Positions 48,963-60,509 are shown, counted from the stretch's first letter. The stretch is DNA of 64,000 bases from Dryas octopetala (GCA_963921425.1 OY992832.1:16714835-16778834), one strand, 5' to 3'. Numbers and translations: made by a program. Notes: generated by a model from the letters alone, not told the origin.

Positions 48963-49800
48963 GGTGGAAACTACAAGCAGCCCAATGCAACAGAGCCTCT
49001 TTAGGTAATGACACAACAGCAGGGAAGCAAACTCCAGAATAAAGAGGAAGAGGAGAGATATTGGATCTTTTGCCTGCACCCAGAAAGAAAACTATTTTCA
49101 AATGAGAAAAAAGGGTAAGAATAGTATCAAATAAGGCTCATTGCATATTTGCATGTGATTTAGGAACTTTGTTCCCTGTGTATGAAGATTGGTATCAATT
49201 TAACATTTATGGAAAATATACTTAAGATTCTGACAATTCTACAAATTAACACTAGAATGGATTTATGGATCATTAATGTAATATCTATATACCTTGAGAG
49301 GATGATTAGGATGGTACAAAGAGCAAGAGGTAGATAATTGTTTAAAAGCAAATAAGCAACTTCTTCTCCTCCACAACCACCCAAGGTAGCCAAGCTCCAT
49401 GGTCCATCTTTCTACAACCACGTACTTGATAAATGGATTTCAAAACATGCAAATTAGAGCTCTTGTTAATTGGAATCTGCTGGAGCTCTTGATATATATA
49501 TGCACCAACAAAACCAGAAACTATTGATGATTGAAGCCAAACATGACTCCACTGAAAACAATAAAAGTAGAAAGAAGGGAAAAGAAATAATGTAATGGGA
49601 TTTGAGAGACTTGTAATGGGTACGTAGGAGCCAATGTGGGTGCAGAGAGAAAGAAAGAAAGGCAGAGAGAGGGAGAGAGAGAGAGAGAGAGAAAGGGGGC
49701 TAAGAGGAAAAGGGAAGGGAGGTGAGGGTGAGCACAACAATATTGAAACCCTCAAAAACGAAGGGTGAGTATGAAAGAGAAGAGAGTGGAACACAACAAA
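48963..49800 (-). promoter_or_regulatory. RIC leader/promoter with TC-rich tract
   Basis: On the minus strand there is a TC run (plus-strand GA at ~49,665-49,695) followed by mixed pyrimidine-rich DNA leading to the ATG at 48,962. Open frames here (for example 49,342-49,794) are artefacts of the pyrimidine tract. A 5'-UTR intron is possible but not demonstrated. Confidence 0.35.
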
Positions 49801-51680
49801 TTGGAATGTGTTATTTGGTTAGAGGTTCATATTGTTATGCATGTCATCCATCTCTATTCTCTAGATAATTGGCTTCTTTTGTTGTTGAGCGAGTAAAGCG
49901 CGGGTCTTGGGTCTTTCCCCAAATAATCCAAGATATATATTCAATTGCGAGCAAAAATCTGAGAGACACACACACAGAAGCTCTATTTTTTTTGGTTTAG
50001 TGTGTCTGACTAGACTCACTTTCAAAGCACTCTGGTTATATATTATGCTTTACAAATTCCCACCTTGGACTTAATTATGTGCTTAGTCTTGTTTTAAGCC
50101 TAATTGCTTTCCTTTTATTATGTTAAATTATATGTGGATGGTGCATATATTAGCATCGGTACTATACGTGTTAAAAATAAATAAGATTTAGAGTGGAATC
50201 AGATTTGAATAAATGAGAAACTATTACCTATCACTTGGTATACAAAATTTTGTAAAGAAGTCTTGTGAATCTAACATTTCTCTTCTTTCATTAATCCAAT
50301 TTTGTAATGGCATATATCACAAAATTAAGTGTTGCTATCGAGCTTTTTTTTGTTTTTTTTTTTCTTTCTTGACAAATTAATCACATGCCCGCTGGATATA
50401 TGTCTTAGAATATGTGTCCAAAGCCTAAGCCAACAATATAGTAATGGTAACACGTACAGTATCATTTTTTGTACGAGAGAAATGAATTCAATATATAGAG
50501 TTACCCTGAGAGCAACAGGTTAACACATTACCCAAATTGAATCCTTCCAAGTTCCCACTATATAATATTGATGGGAAAACATTGTTTAATAGAATTTTCT
50601 ATCCATCTTTTATTAATTTCTCAGCCAGCTGGGGCAGCTGGTATGAGCTAGCTCTCATTTTGCTTGTGATTAAAGAATTCGTTGCACTAATAACAATTCA
50701 AGAAAATTGTTTTTTATAAAATCACGCTTTTCTCTCTCTCTCTCTCTCATGGATAATTCATAATTGTATCTTATGTTATTGAATTTCTAATTGATAAAAA
50801 AGAAAACCCTTTCTAGAATTATTTTCTATATATTTTTCTAGAATCATATTTTTGATGAATTATTTTATTATTCTCAACCACTTTGTGGCGTATCTTCTTG
50901 CAATCATGTTTGCTGTTCCTTGGAAATCTCCCGAAATGGCTTAGCTGTTTTTATATAACATGTAGAGGTTTAATTTGTTGATGGTAAGCACGTTTTATTT
51001 TGGCTTTTCTTAATTGGAATGAGAATTATGCTACACAATCCAATATGGGGAATGTGCTAGCTGCTCACCTAGCTTAGAGACAATATATTGTAGGGGTTTT
51101 CAATTTTATTAGTAAAGGAGATCTTAACGTTATCCTCACGGATGCTTTTTATTTGGATTGCGTATTTAAGTACATTATTAAACATTGCTGATTGGTTGAC
51201 ACTTAAATTGGATGAATAGACAATTAATTGAATATGATGAAAGTCAATACTGATTGGTTGACACTAGCTGCAATTAAAATGTCTAAATTAAGAAAATTAA
51301 TTGACTATTTACTGAGCGCTTAACGTTGGCTTGTAATTAAGCAGGGTATTAAAGTAATTAATCTATGAAGGAAATTAAGTTAGGTGAGTAAGGTCCTCTC
51401 AAACGCGCTCTCAAGTCCTCAAGTTAGTAGGGCACCACATGAATGGGTAGCAACAAAAAAAAATGTCAGAAGAAAATTCCACAACAAAACAACTTAGTTA
51501 TTGAAACAAAAAAGAAACATAAAAATTTCTATAATACGAACAGGTATTACATACAAATATATCTTGAACTAATTTTGATGGATTCACTTTTTTATATTAA
51601 AGTATAAATTTGTAAACTGTTAGTTCTGTTTATTCACAAACCGTAGATGCATCATGCATGTGCTGTCAGAGAAAAAAAAA
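49801..51680. other. Intergenic, no gene seen
   Basis: AT-rich DNA between the RIC leader and the pectin methylesterase remnant. It contains a short TC run at ~50,730-50,750 and a repeated GATTGGTTGACACT motif (51,188 and 51,251). No coding region is recognised. Confidence 0.45.
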
Positions 51681-51689
51681 ACTTATTTA

Positions 51690-52450
51690 TTAAAACAAAG
51701 CAGAAACGGATAGAAACCCAAGTCATTTCATGGTCCCAAAAGATCACAATCCTTCAATATAAGTCACCCCACTAGACTTTAACCATGACCCACCTTGTAT
51801 GAGGCTAGCAACAGTGAAATTTTGGGCCACTGCTGGTCTTGTAATGACATGGTAACCAGCCCAATTCACTCTCTTGCTAGTACCAGCACCAGGTCCACTA
51901 TTTGCATACTCTTCATAATAGTATAGTATAATACAGTGTTTTCAATCCAAAGTTCCCACTCCATATAGACCACCCAGTTGGGTCAATGTGGTCACCAATA
52001 TTGGACTGCATTCAATGGGTCCGTACGTCCTTGGGTCGTGACCATGTTTTGTTTTCCACTTACACAGTACCATGTAGGAGTCTCTGTAGAATTGCCTATT
52101 GGAGTGGGCGTAGAGGGTGTCTTGGTAAGCATCGATACGGTACTGGTTTATCACAGATTTCGGATCATGGGCTTGGTCACAGATTCGGGTTTGGGTTTGG
52201 GTTAAGGGAGGATTGGACTCATTGGAGGAGGTGGTTTTGACTTTTGAGCATCACATGCATGGATGCCAACTAGTGTGGTTGAGCCTATAATGGTAGCTAA
52301 GGAAAGAATTAAAAGACAGAGAGGTTTGCGGTGAGAAGTAGTGGTTTTGGGAGTTGCTAGCAGAGGCTGTTGGATTGCCATTAATTCTAGAGCTAATTAA
52401 GATCTCTCTTGCTTTGTTAATTTCTCTTGTCCCATAGTCCTTAAATAGAC
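51690..52450 (-). pseudogene. Pectin methylesterase remnant with internal deletions
   Basis: A shrunken copy of the gene at 56,298-58,112. From 5' to 3' on the minus strand it keeps the TATA region (52,441), the ATG (52,381) with MAIQQPLLATPKTTTSH and a hydrophobic anchor, and the CDQAHDP motif. It then jumps straight to [20 protein letters not shown] (about 52,150), losing most of the inhibitor pro-domain, the intron and the first third of the catalytic domain. After RQFYRDSY the segment with the catalytic DFIFG is missing. After the ATTGAATG region the YLGRPWKEY segment is missing. The 3' end (IQGGSWLKSSGVT-like) and 3' UTR still match the sister gene. The frame from the ATG closes at TAA 52,202-52,204. 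No active enzyme is possible. Confidence 0.88.
52441..52450 (-). promoter_or_regulatory. TATA-like box of the pectin methylesterase remnant
   Basis: The minus strand reads GTCTATTTAAGGAC, ~60 bases upstream of the remnant ATG. The same sequence stands in the same place in the sister gene. Confidence 0.45.
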
Positions 52451-52922
52451 CACTTGAGAGCAGGCCAAAAATAAAAAATTGACCACTTGATCTCAAAGTT
52501 ATTAGCATAGTATCTTTATTTCGCTTTTTGTATGAATCTAATTTAGAATCTTAAGAGTGACTGATATATTTTAGGTGGCTAGAGTCTAGAGTGGAACAAT
52601 GTGTTTTACACGTATGACAACGCTTGGATCAGGCTCAGGATATTTAAATGTTCCATCAAAAAGTTCATATATAAAAGAAAATGATCTATTAACGATCAAA
52701 ATTTAGGGACTTTTTAAGAATTTTAGAAAAAAAAAAACTTCAAGGGATATCTCGAGTTTTCCTTAAGTAGTGCTTCTAGGTTCAAGCACAACTTGACATG
52801 ATTCAAGCACTTCTTCATAAAGCTCCAAACAATTGAGCACAACTCAAAACAGCTTTGAGTATTATCCGAAATTACAACTTTATAAAATTCTTAAAAAGTT
52901 GGCTATTATATATATTTTTTTT

Positions 52923-53829
52923 AAAGGTTTTTTTGCATAAATACCATCCAGAGTAGGAGGCATGTGCGAAAACACCATCCAGACTAAAATATTTTCCTTT
53001 TTGCATCCAATCTTTCAATATAGAGCAAATGTGCCACTTCCGTTCAATTCCGTCCATAACCTTGTCAAATACAGTCACATGACTATCATGTGCAGGGGCT
53101 ATTGTGTCATTTCATCTGGTAAATGACTCACCCCTTTTGCCTCAAGCTAGCAATTAGGACCCTCTCACCATCTGACATTTCTTCATCTTTCCATTGGAAA
53201 AAATCACAGCCCAAATCACTCTACAAAATCAAAAAGAAAAAAAATGAGAAAATCATTTCGAATACCCAAAGTTCACATCAATATAAAGATAAACAAACTA
53301 ACAGCCCAATTCTTGCAACTGAAAAATCTCTTCCCCCAATTCTCTTCAGTCCTCGCAGTCTTCGTTGAAGCGAGATTTTCGCAGTGACACAATGGCCTTC
53401 TTCGATTCCCAGTGCTCTGTGTCCCCCCAGATGCGGATGATGATTCCATCATTTTCTGGTGGGCAAGCTTCTGGATTGAATGAGTTATGGTATTTTCTGG
53501 TCAATGTGCAATTTTTGCTTAAATAGATATGAGTTTTAGGGTTTTTTATGGAGGGAATCTCATCTTGGGTTCATTGGTTTGGCGCCAATATTGGCTATGA
53601 TGGTTGAGGTAGAGGAGGTGATTCATTTATCAGATGAAATCACTCAATAGCCCTTTCACATGATAGTCACGTGACTATATATGACGCGGTTATGGACGGA
53701 ATTGAACAGAAGTACTGACACATTTGCTCCATTTTGAAAGATTGGATGGCAAATGAGAAATTTTTTTAGTCTGAATGGTGTTTTCGCAAAGCCTCAGATG
53801 GTATTTATGCAAAAAAACTTTTTTTAAAA
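52923..53829. mobile_element. Mutator-like element with ~200-bp inverted ends
   Basis: The left end (GTTTTTTTGCATAAATACCA...) and the right end (...GGTATTTATGCAAAAAAAC) are inverted repeats that can be followed for ~200 bases, through CAATTCCGTCCATAACC and GACTATCATGTG. The interior of ~490 bases holds a short gene-like stretch. T-rich flanks hide any target duplication. No transposase is present. Confidence 0.75.
53392..53526 (+). CDS. Small ORF inside the Mutator-like element
   Basis: An ATG at 53,392 opens 44 codons (MAFFDSQCSVSPQMRMMIPS...), ending at TAG. It lies in the less AT-rich core of the element. It resembles no family I know. It could be a captured host fragment (Pack-MULE style) or chance, and expression is unproven. 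Confidence 0.2.
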   Translation: MAFFDSQCSVSPQMRMMIPSFSGGQASGLNELWYFLVNVQFLLK

Positions 53830-54778
53830 TGAAACGAAGAACTTATTAGCATTAAGAAACTCTACAAAGATCCTCTAGGAGTCTAGCTTCTTGGGCTCAA
53901 ATTTTGTTTAATTTTTAATTTCTCCAATGTATTCTAGCATTTGTTGGAGAAACCAAAAAAGTATGAATAGAGGGTCTCCATAGGAAAACATCAGGGTGGT
54001 ATTTTTATGACATAATGGCGATCTATCACTTTCAGACTTTAGTGGATATTTATTAAAGCTTAATTAATAGCTTTTCCGTAAATAACCATAGAGGGAAATT
54101 ATGGTTGAACCTTTTTAGAAGAGAAATGGTAGTAGTGTTCTTTTTTGTGCTTTCTCTTTTTTTTTTTCTGACTATTTTGCATAGTAGTCTCATGATTGAA
54201 ACTGTTTATTTTTTATATTATATTTTAAAAATTATTTTTGTAAAAAATTAAACAAATGGAAAATCATTTAGTCATATAATTATTATAAAATAATAAGACG
54301 GTTTTGATAATAATTAAATTCACTGCCTATTATCTAATAACAATAAAATCAGTAAACAATTTTCAATTAAGTTTTTTACTAAGATGATTTTAAAATAGTG
54401 ATCTACCAAAACAAACGATTCGATCTATTCATAAGACTACAATGCAGAATAAACAAGAAAATAGAAAAGACACAAAGAAAAAAGCAACTAGTATTCCTCT
54501 AACATAATGGACAACCCAGCTGTGGTAAATAATGGCATTCTACATTTAGTAGTAGTAGAGGAGTCCCCATTCACCATTTCCAAACATATATATATATATA
54601 TAATTCTAAAAGGAGAAAATATGACACTATTCGTACCCGTTTTTACTTTTATCCCATTCTTTTTAATAAACCTTTCAGTAAAATATTGAACTGCTCAAAA
54701 TTGGCGGCTGCCATTGCCCATTGGCAGCCCTCATATGCCTAATATGGTTTCGGCTGAGCCCATAGCTTTGGTCGCAAG
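53830..54778. other. Intergenic with a dispersed repeat, copy 3
   Basis: No gene seen. The stretch 54,360-54,505 resembles the repeats at 15,590 and 16,030 (shared landmark ACTACAATGCAGAATAAACA). Confidence 0.4.
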
Positions 54779-55460
54779 TAGGGGTGGGCATTAAGACCGA
54801 AAATACTGCAATCATACCGTTCCATGTCATTCCGTATCATTTGATCTCATTCCGTTTTTCTGTTTTCAAACCCTATACCGATCCCGTACCGTATCGATCT
54901 TAAACGGGATGAGATCGGTCCTAAATATTCAATACCGAAATGGTCTCGTCCCGTACGGATTAATTAAAATTTAATTAAAAATTTATTTATTTCATTTAAT
55001 GGGCCCAAATAACACTAAGCCCAATCCATTTTTCAACTTGTTTTCATTTTTTAACTTGTTTTTAGAGCCCAATAAATAACACTAAGCCCAATTCTTACCA
55101 AGTAACACCATTGCCAGACAGTTGAATTGGACAAGCAAATAGGGAACATATGAGATAGGCTTTTGAACTCTTCTGTTTTCATAATCTTTGCTACTTATTT
55201 GGACACTCATTTATTCACAACTAATCAATGCATGTCCAGTATTCTGTGCAGCTGTACACTGCAAAGCAGTCAACCAGTCAATTGAATTTATTTTTTTTTT
55301 GGTCTGGGATCGAGATGGTACTGAACTCATACCGAACCAGTTTGGTAGGAGACGAGATGGTACCATAATCCCAAAACCCCCATCTCATCCCGTACCGATC
55401 ACAAACTCAAATCATGAGATGAGGTAAGTCTCGTACCCCTCCATCCTGTTCCCACCCCTA
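54779..55460. mobile_element. hAT-like element, 682 bp, with 8-bp duplication
   Basis: Left end TAGGGGTGGGCATT, right end GTTCCCACCCCTA. The flanks are GTCGCAAG (54,771-54,778) and GTCGTGAG (55,461-55,468), an 8-base duplication with one mismatch. The interior has CCGTACCGATC-type repeats. It shares its termini with the elements at 40,599 and 45,944. No transposase. Confidence 0.78.
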
Positions 55461-56297
55461 GTCGTGAGACCCGCGACATTTTGACAAAAGAATCGTTTAT
55501 CACTTATGGCTTAGAATTTACCACCCTGACCAAAAAAAAAGAGTTTACGAAAACTAAGTTTTGGGAAAAGTCCAAAATATGGGAGCTAAATCCTAAACCT
55601 TAAGCTCTAAACAATAATTCTACACTCTGAAATATTTAATCCTTTCTAAGCCCTAAACCACTTAAATTATACTAAATCATATACTAATAAACTCCAATAA
55701 ACCCTTACGAGCCTTATAAAAATTAAAAGAAATTAAAAAATAAAATTGTAAATGTCTCGGGAGGTGGAAGATAAATATAAAAAAAAGTTAGGGATTATGA
55801 AAGAGTTTGACTCCCACTTCGAGATTTCCAATAAAAAACAAGAAATATAATAACACTATCAGAGAGAATATAATTTAAAGTTTAATATTAATATAATATT
55901 TTTTGTTTGATCAAAATCAACTATTGTCCATGAACTTTGAACTCAAGATCTCCTCCTTTATGTTATCCACTAAATCAAATAATCATTGACTAATGTAGTA
56001 TAACATGTGAAATTGTTACATAAATAAAGTAAGAAAATTAAAGAGTGATGTCTACCTTGCCAAGTACCAACTCAATGTTATCTAGCGGTATATTGACTTA
56101 TTTATTAAGGACTCTTTTTTAATCTTCGGAAAATGAAATTTAAACTTGAAATCTCTTCAGCTATTAAAAAGAGAAATATTATTAACTAACAGTCAGTTGA
56201 TTATTTATTTATTAAAAACTTTAAGGGAAACAACAACTTATTTATTAAAACAAAACATAAAGATATAAAAACTAAAGTCATGTCAGGGTCACAAAGA
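55461..56297. other. Intergenic, 3' flank of the pectin methylesterase
   Basis: AT-rich, no gene recognised. The last ~70 bases before 56,298 match the 3' flank of the remnant at 51,690-51,780, so the gene duplication included the 3' UTR. Confidence 0.5.
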
Positions 56298-58112
56298 TCA
56301 CAAGCCTTCAGTAAAAGTCACCCCACTAGACTTTAACCATGACCCACCTTGTATGAGGCTAGCAACAGTGAAGTTTTGGGCCTCTAATGGGCTTGTAATA
56401 ACATGGTAACCAGCCCATTTCACTCTCTTGCTAGTACCAGCACCAGGTCCACTATTTGCATACTCTCCATAATACAGTGTTTTCAATGCAAAGTCCCCAC
56501 TCCATATAGACCACCCAGCTAGGTCAATGTGGTCACCAATGTTGGACTGCATTACAACAGTCCTAGAGTACTCCTTCCATGGACGACCCAAGTAAGTATG
56601 GACCGTCCCTTTCACGGGTTCTAAGTCGGAGCTTGCAATTATGTAACATTTTTGGAACTTTGGAACGGGTCCATACGTCCTTGGGCCGTGACCATGTTTT
56701 GTTGTCCAGTCATGGGCTTTCGCGCTACGAGTTTACAGTTTTGGAACACAACAGCTGCATTTCCAAATATGAAGTCCACAGTCCCTGTTATGTAGGAGTC
56801 TCTATAGAATTGCCTATTGGAGTGGGCATAGAGAGTGTCTTGGTAAGCGTCGATACGACACCGGTTTATCACGGATTGATCGGCCCCAACACGGAGAGCA
56901 ACTGCTTGGTGCTTTTCTGGCCCAGCTGTGTTTTGAAACCACATGTCTTGGGCCATAAATCCATCACCAACAGCAACTGCATGGTAACATACTAGAATTA
57001 GCCTTCAATAAAACTATTTGAACTATATTGGTATATCATATTTTGGACGAATTCAGATCTTCTACTCATCTTCTTGGTGCTATACATATTTTGAGGCTAC
57101 AACATATATAGTATAGAGCTAGGTAATTAAGATCATTACCTACAGTGGCAGAGTTGAAAGTGGTTGACCCATCAACAACATTGAGGCTACCAGTAATTAT
57201 TGTGGTATCCATGCCATCTCCAACAAGCATCAAATTCTTCTTCTTCTTCCCAACCTCCACATTTTCCTTATAGGTACCCTTTTTCACATAAATAACGTAC
57301 CTGGTTTTGCTATTATTTGGGGCTGCTGCCACTGCTTCTTTCACAGTCTTGTACTTCCCACTCCCATCCTTTGCCACCACAACATTGGCCTTAATTTCAT
57401 TTGCCAAACCCTGCAAAAGCCTTCGGTCCCTGCTTGTGACCCATGTTGGAAACTCTTCATTAACAACCGGCTCATCGATCGTCACTCTTCCTAATTTTGA
57501 TGGAACAACTGCAACCAGCATGGCTAGGAAGGCTCTTGACCGTGATATCAAGCCCTTGAGCCTAGGCTCCATCATGGTCCGACCTGAATGTCCTTCTAGT
57601 CCATCCAAGCAAGTGACATGGTTAGTGAGTACACTACTAAGCCATGTATGCACATCTTCAAGGAAATAATATTGGACCGTCAAATTTTGGAGAGCCACTA
57701 TAGAATCCATGACTCTGTCTATGGACAAGTCCATTAGCTCCACACAATCGACCATAGCCGCCCGATCAACAGGGCTGTTGATCCGAAGGCTAGCATCTTT
57801 GGCCACCTCAAGAGCTTTTTGTATGTGTGGTGTGGATTTTTCCAGGACCCTTAGTAGTAGATCAGCATCGTTGATTGGCATGGTTGTGTCCCGGGCTATT
57901 TCGGAGAGCATAGATAAGCATGAATCCGGGTCATGGGCTTGGTCACAGATTGGATTGGACTCATTGAAGGAGGTGGTTTTAGGCATCACATGAATGACAA
58001 CCAGTGTTGTTGAGCATATAATAGCAGCTAAGGAGAGACTTAATAGATAGAGAGTTTTGCAGTGAGCTGAAGTAGTTTTGGGAGCTTCTAGCAGAGGCAG
58101 TTGGATTGCCAT
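56298..58112 (-). pseudogene. Type I pectin methylesterase with a frameshift
   Basis: Exons, read downwards: 58112-57140 and 56976-56298. Intact relatives demethylesterify cell-wall pectin. The N-terminus has a hydrophobic anchor (LYLLSLSLAAIICSTTLVVI). A PMEI-like pro-domain follows (about residues 45-200, starting at ICDQAHDPDSC), then an RRLL processing site (about 230) and the catalytic domain. Retained motifs are [25 protein letters not shown] and [11 protein letters not shown]. After AQGRMDP, where relatives have a conserved NQNTG-like stretch, roughly 17-20 bases are missing. The frame shifts and meets a TAA near 56,639. The shifted frame then continues normally with [21 protein letters not shown] and so on to 56,298. 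The truncated product lacks the catalytic Arg/Trp (LGRPW) region. Otherwise the gene is undamaged, so the frameshift is recent or an assembly error. Confidence 0.85.
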
Positions 58113-58178
58113 TAGTTCTAGCTTAGCAGCTAATTAAGCTTTGAGCTCTGCTCTTGCTTGTTTCTCTTGTCCTACAGT

Positions 58179-58192
58179 CCTTAAATAGACCT
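58179..58192 (-). promoter_or_regulatory. TATA-like box of the pectin methylesterase gene
   Basis: The minus strand reads GTCTATTTAAGGAC ~70 bases upstream of the ATG at 58,112, the usual distance for a plant TATA box plus a short leader. It is conserved in the deleted sister copy. Confidence 0.5.
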
Positions 58193-58199
58193 CTTTCTT

Positions 58200-59337
58200 T
58201 GACCACAACATGTACTAGAAAATGAAATTAAGATAATGTATTTTAATTGAAGTGTTTGTCATTATTGTCATAAACCCCAATTTATTAGCAGACGCAGAAT
58301 CTTTGTTTTGATTTTTGTGTATGATTACCATCATTAACATTGCCTGGCATGGCATTTTACATGTTGACAATGTTTGGATAAGGCTTAGGAAAGCATTTTA
58401 CTGGTGATGTTTCATGTGATAAATCATAATGACGGTACCTTTCACTTTGAGAAAGCTTCTTTCTGTAATAGCCATCATGGGTGTCGATGAAAAAGAGAAA
58501 CAATTGTTCAGCACTTGTAGAAAGTAATGTGGAAACCCGGCAGTGGATTAAAAGTTGCATTCTCTAATCCTCTACACTAGTGGAGTAGTTGTGATCTCAA
58601 CCTTTTTAATATATAAAACTTTTATGGGTAATTCTTGTATTCACATCTGGTCTGGAAGAGATTTTATACGAAAATTCTTTAGGTTAATTATACATAAGAA
58701 ATTTGTCTAAACGAAATCCCACACATGAATCCCTTATATATGAAAAGCTTCTTATATAAAATTGGCATAAAAGATTGTTGTACAAATCCAGTCCGGATCT
58801 AGTGCGAATGACCGGGATATGAATGTGAGAATTCTTGAAACTTTTAGTAATTAGTTTTTTCTTTTTCTTTTTTTGTAAATTTCTTAAGAGGATCAAACAT
58901 GGTGGCTGCCATGGGTTAAGATATTTTAAACTTAAAATATTTTAAAATAGGATCAAACTTTTAAAATATCTTAGAAAATTTGAACTACTTAAACATGGTG
59001 GCTGCCATGGGTTAAGAATTAATTATGATGATCAAAGACTAGAATATGGCACATCTTTATCTTCCTTTTTTATGAACTGGTTAACAAATATCCATATAAC
59101 ATTATCTATAACAAGCCTTAACAGGTTTCTACAGAACTGGCTAATCTTCTAAACCAATGGTTAATTTACTTTTTTTTCCCATAGAATAATGGAAGGGAGA
59201 CCACATTTTGGTACCATATTTGATTACCAACTCGATTATATGGCAATTGATGTTCAATTGAGAAGAGATTTGAATCAAGTTTTAAATGAAACTAAAACCA
59301 AAGTAAATATCACAAATTAAAACAATATTTTGAAGAA
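58200..59337. other. Intergenic, with a 96-bp spaced direct repeat
   Basis: No gene seen. AAACATGGTGGCTGCCATGG occurs at 58,896 and at 58,992, with a TTTTAAAATA-rich stretch between. Confidence 0.5.
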
Positions 59338-60225
59338 TATATTTACATACATATAATCAAAATGTATCACAAAATCCACAATTTTTCAAGCCAATATTGA
59401 TCCCCATTCTACTTCAACATTCAACTACTTGTAGTGCTTCAAATAATTAATTACATGAAGTAGTGATAACCCCAAGTTCCTCTCTTTTCTTGTCCTTCTC
59501 TATCATCAACACTAATAACATATATGAGAACTAAAATGTTATATATACACTCATATCTATATTAGAACTCCCAAACAAGTACGTATCATGGAAAATAAGA
59601 ACCAAATCCATGAATTCCTTATGAATATATCTTGCTATCTGAATTTGACAATTTCGAGTCCAATGATCGCAATTGGCTTTTCAGAAGTCTGTTTTCTCAA
59701 GCAAACGATCATACTCAAGGGTTATTTTCCTAAATCATGAGTTTCAAATCAAATTTTAAACCATAGTCTAACCTCGATCGCAAATGAAGACATTCAGATT
59801 TTGAGGATTTCAAACCCGATATCCCACTCATTAGTCACCAAATACCACTTGTTGGTATTTAGTTCTGTCCACATAGTTTTGCAAAATTTTGAAGAAAATG
59901 TATACATACATATAATCAAAATGTATCACAATTTGTCAAGATAATATTGATCCGCATTTTACCTCAACTGCTTAACACTCAAGAACTAAACACATGAAGT
60001 AGTGATAATCCTATTTCCTCTATTTTCTTTTCCTTTTCTTTTCTATACCCTCAACACTAACAACACATATGAGAACTAAAATGTAATAAATGCACCCACA
60101 TATCTCAGTACTCCCAAACATCTGCGTACCATGAACAATAAGAACCCAAAAAAAACTCAAAAGGGTGTGAATGAATTCCTTATGAGTTTTTCTTGCTACC
60201 TGAATTTGGCAATTAACAGTCCAAT
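59338..60225. repeat. Direct duplication, ~545-bp period
   Basis: 59,338-59,660 and 59,884-60,225 are diverged direct copies. Shared landmarks include CATACATATAATCAAAATGT, ACATGAAGTAGTGATAA, CATATGAGAACTAAAATGT and GAATTCCTTATGA. On the minus strand each looks like a 3' UTR downstream of the coiled-coil remnant. Confidence 0.75.
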
Positions 60226-60440
60226 ACAGTGTTCTGCTTTCTCTGTGTCTCAAGTTCAGCTTCCAGGAATTTGAGTCTTGTGGTCTCTTTTTCTCCATGC
60301 CAAGTTCAGATTCTAGTCTTTTGAGTCTTGTGTGCAATACAGTGTTCTGCTTTTTCTCTGCCTCTAAGTTCAGCTTCCAGGAATTTGACTCTTGTGGTCT
60401 GCTTTCTCCATGCACCCAAGGGATTGACTGTTGCATCATT
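60213..60440 (-). pseudogene. Coiled-coil gene remnant with internal repeat
   Basis: On the minus strand, short helical stretches rich in Lys, Glu, Leu and Arg are repeated: the KFLEAELETQRKQNTVLDC frame ends at a TAA (60,213-60,215), and SWKLNLEAEKKQNTVLHTRL followed by KRLESELGMEKK lies just upstream. The repeats are in different frames, so no single frame reads through all units. It looks like the tail exon of a coiled-coil protein gene that decayed or lies mostly elsewhere. I cannot name the family. Confidence 0.35.
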
Positions 60441-60509
60441 TCAAACTTTGTATTGAAGCATTTGGTGTATTTCGCCGAAGTTAAGATTTTCCAAGTAGAT
60501 GAGTAAACA

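Noticed and set aside
48888..49079. N-terminal extension of the RIC protein (hydrophobic frame upstream of MATKIF)
   Set aside because: The family starts with the short MATKIF-like leader; the upstream codons look like translated 5' UTR.
49342..49794. 150-codon frame with Ser/Leu/Pro-rich start
   Set aside because: It reads through the TC-rich RIC leader; composition and position fit untranslated DNA.
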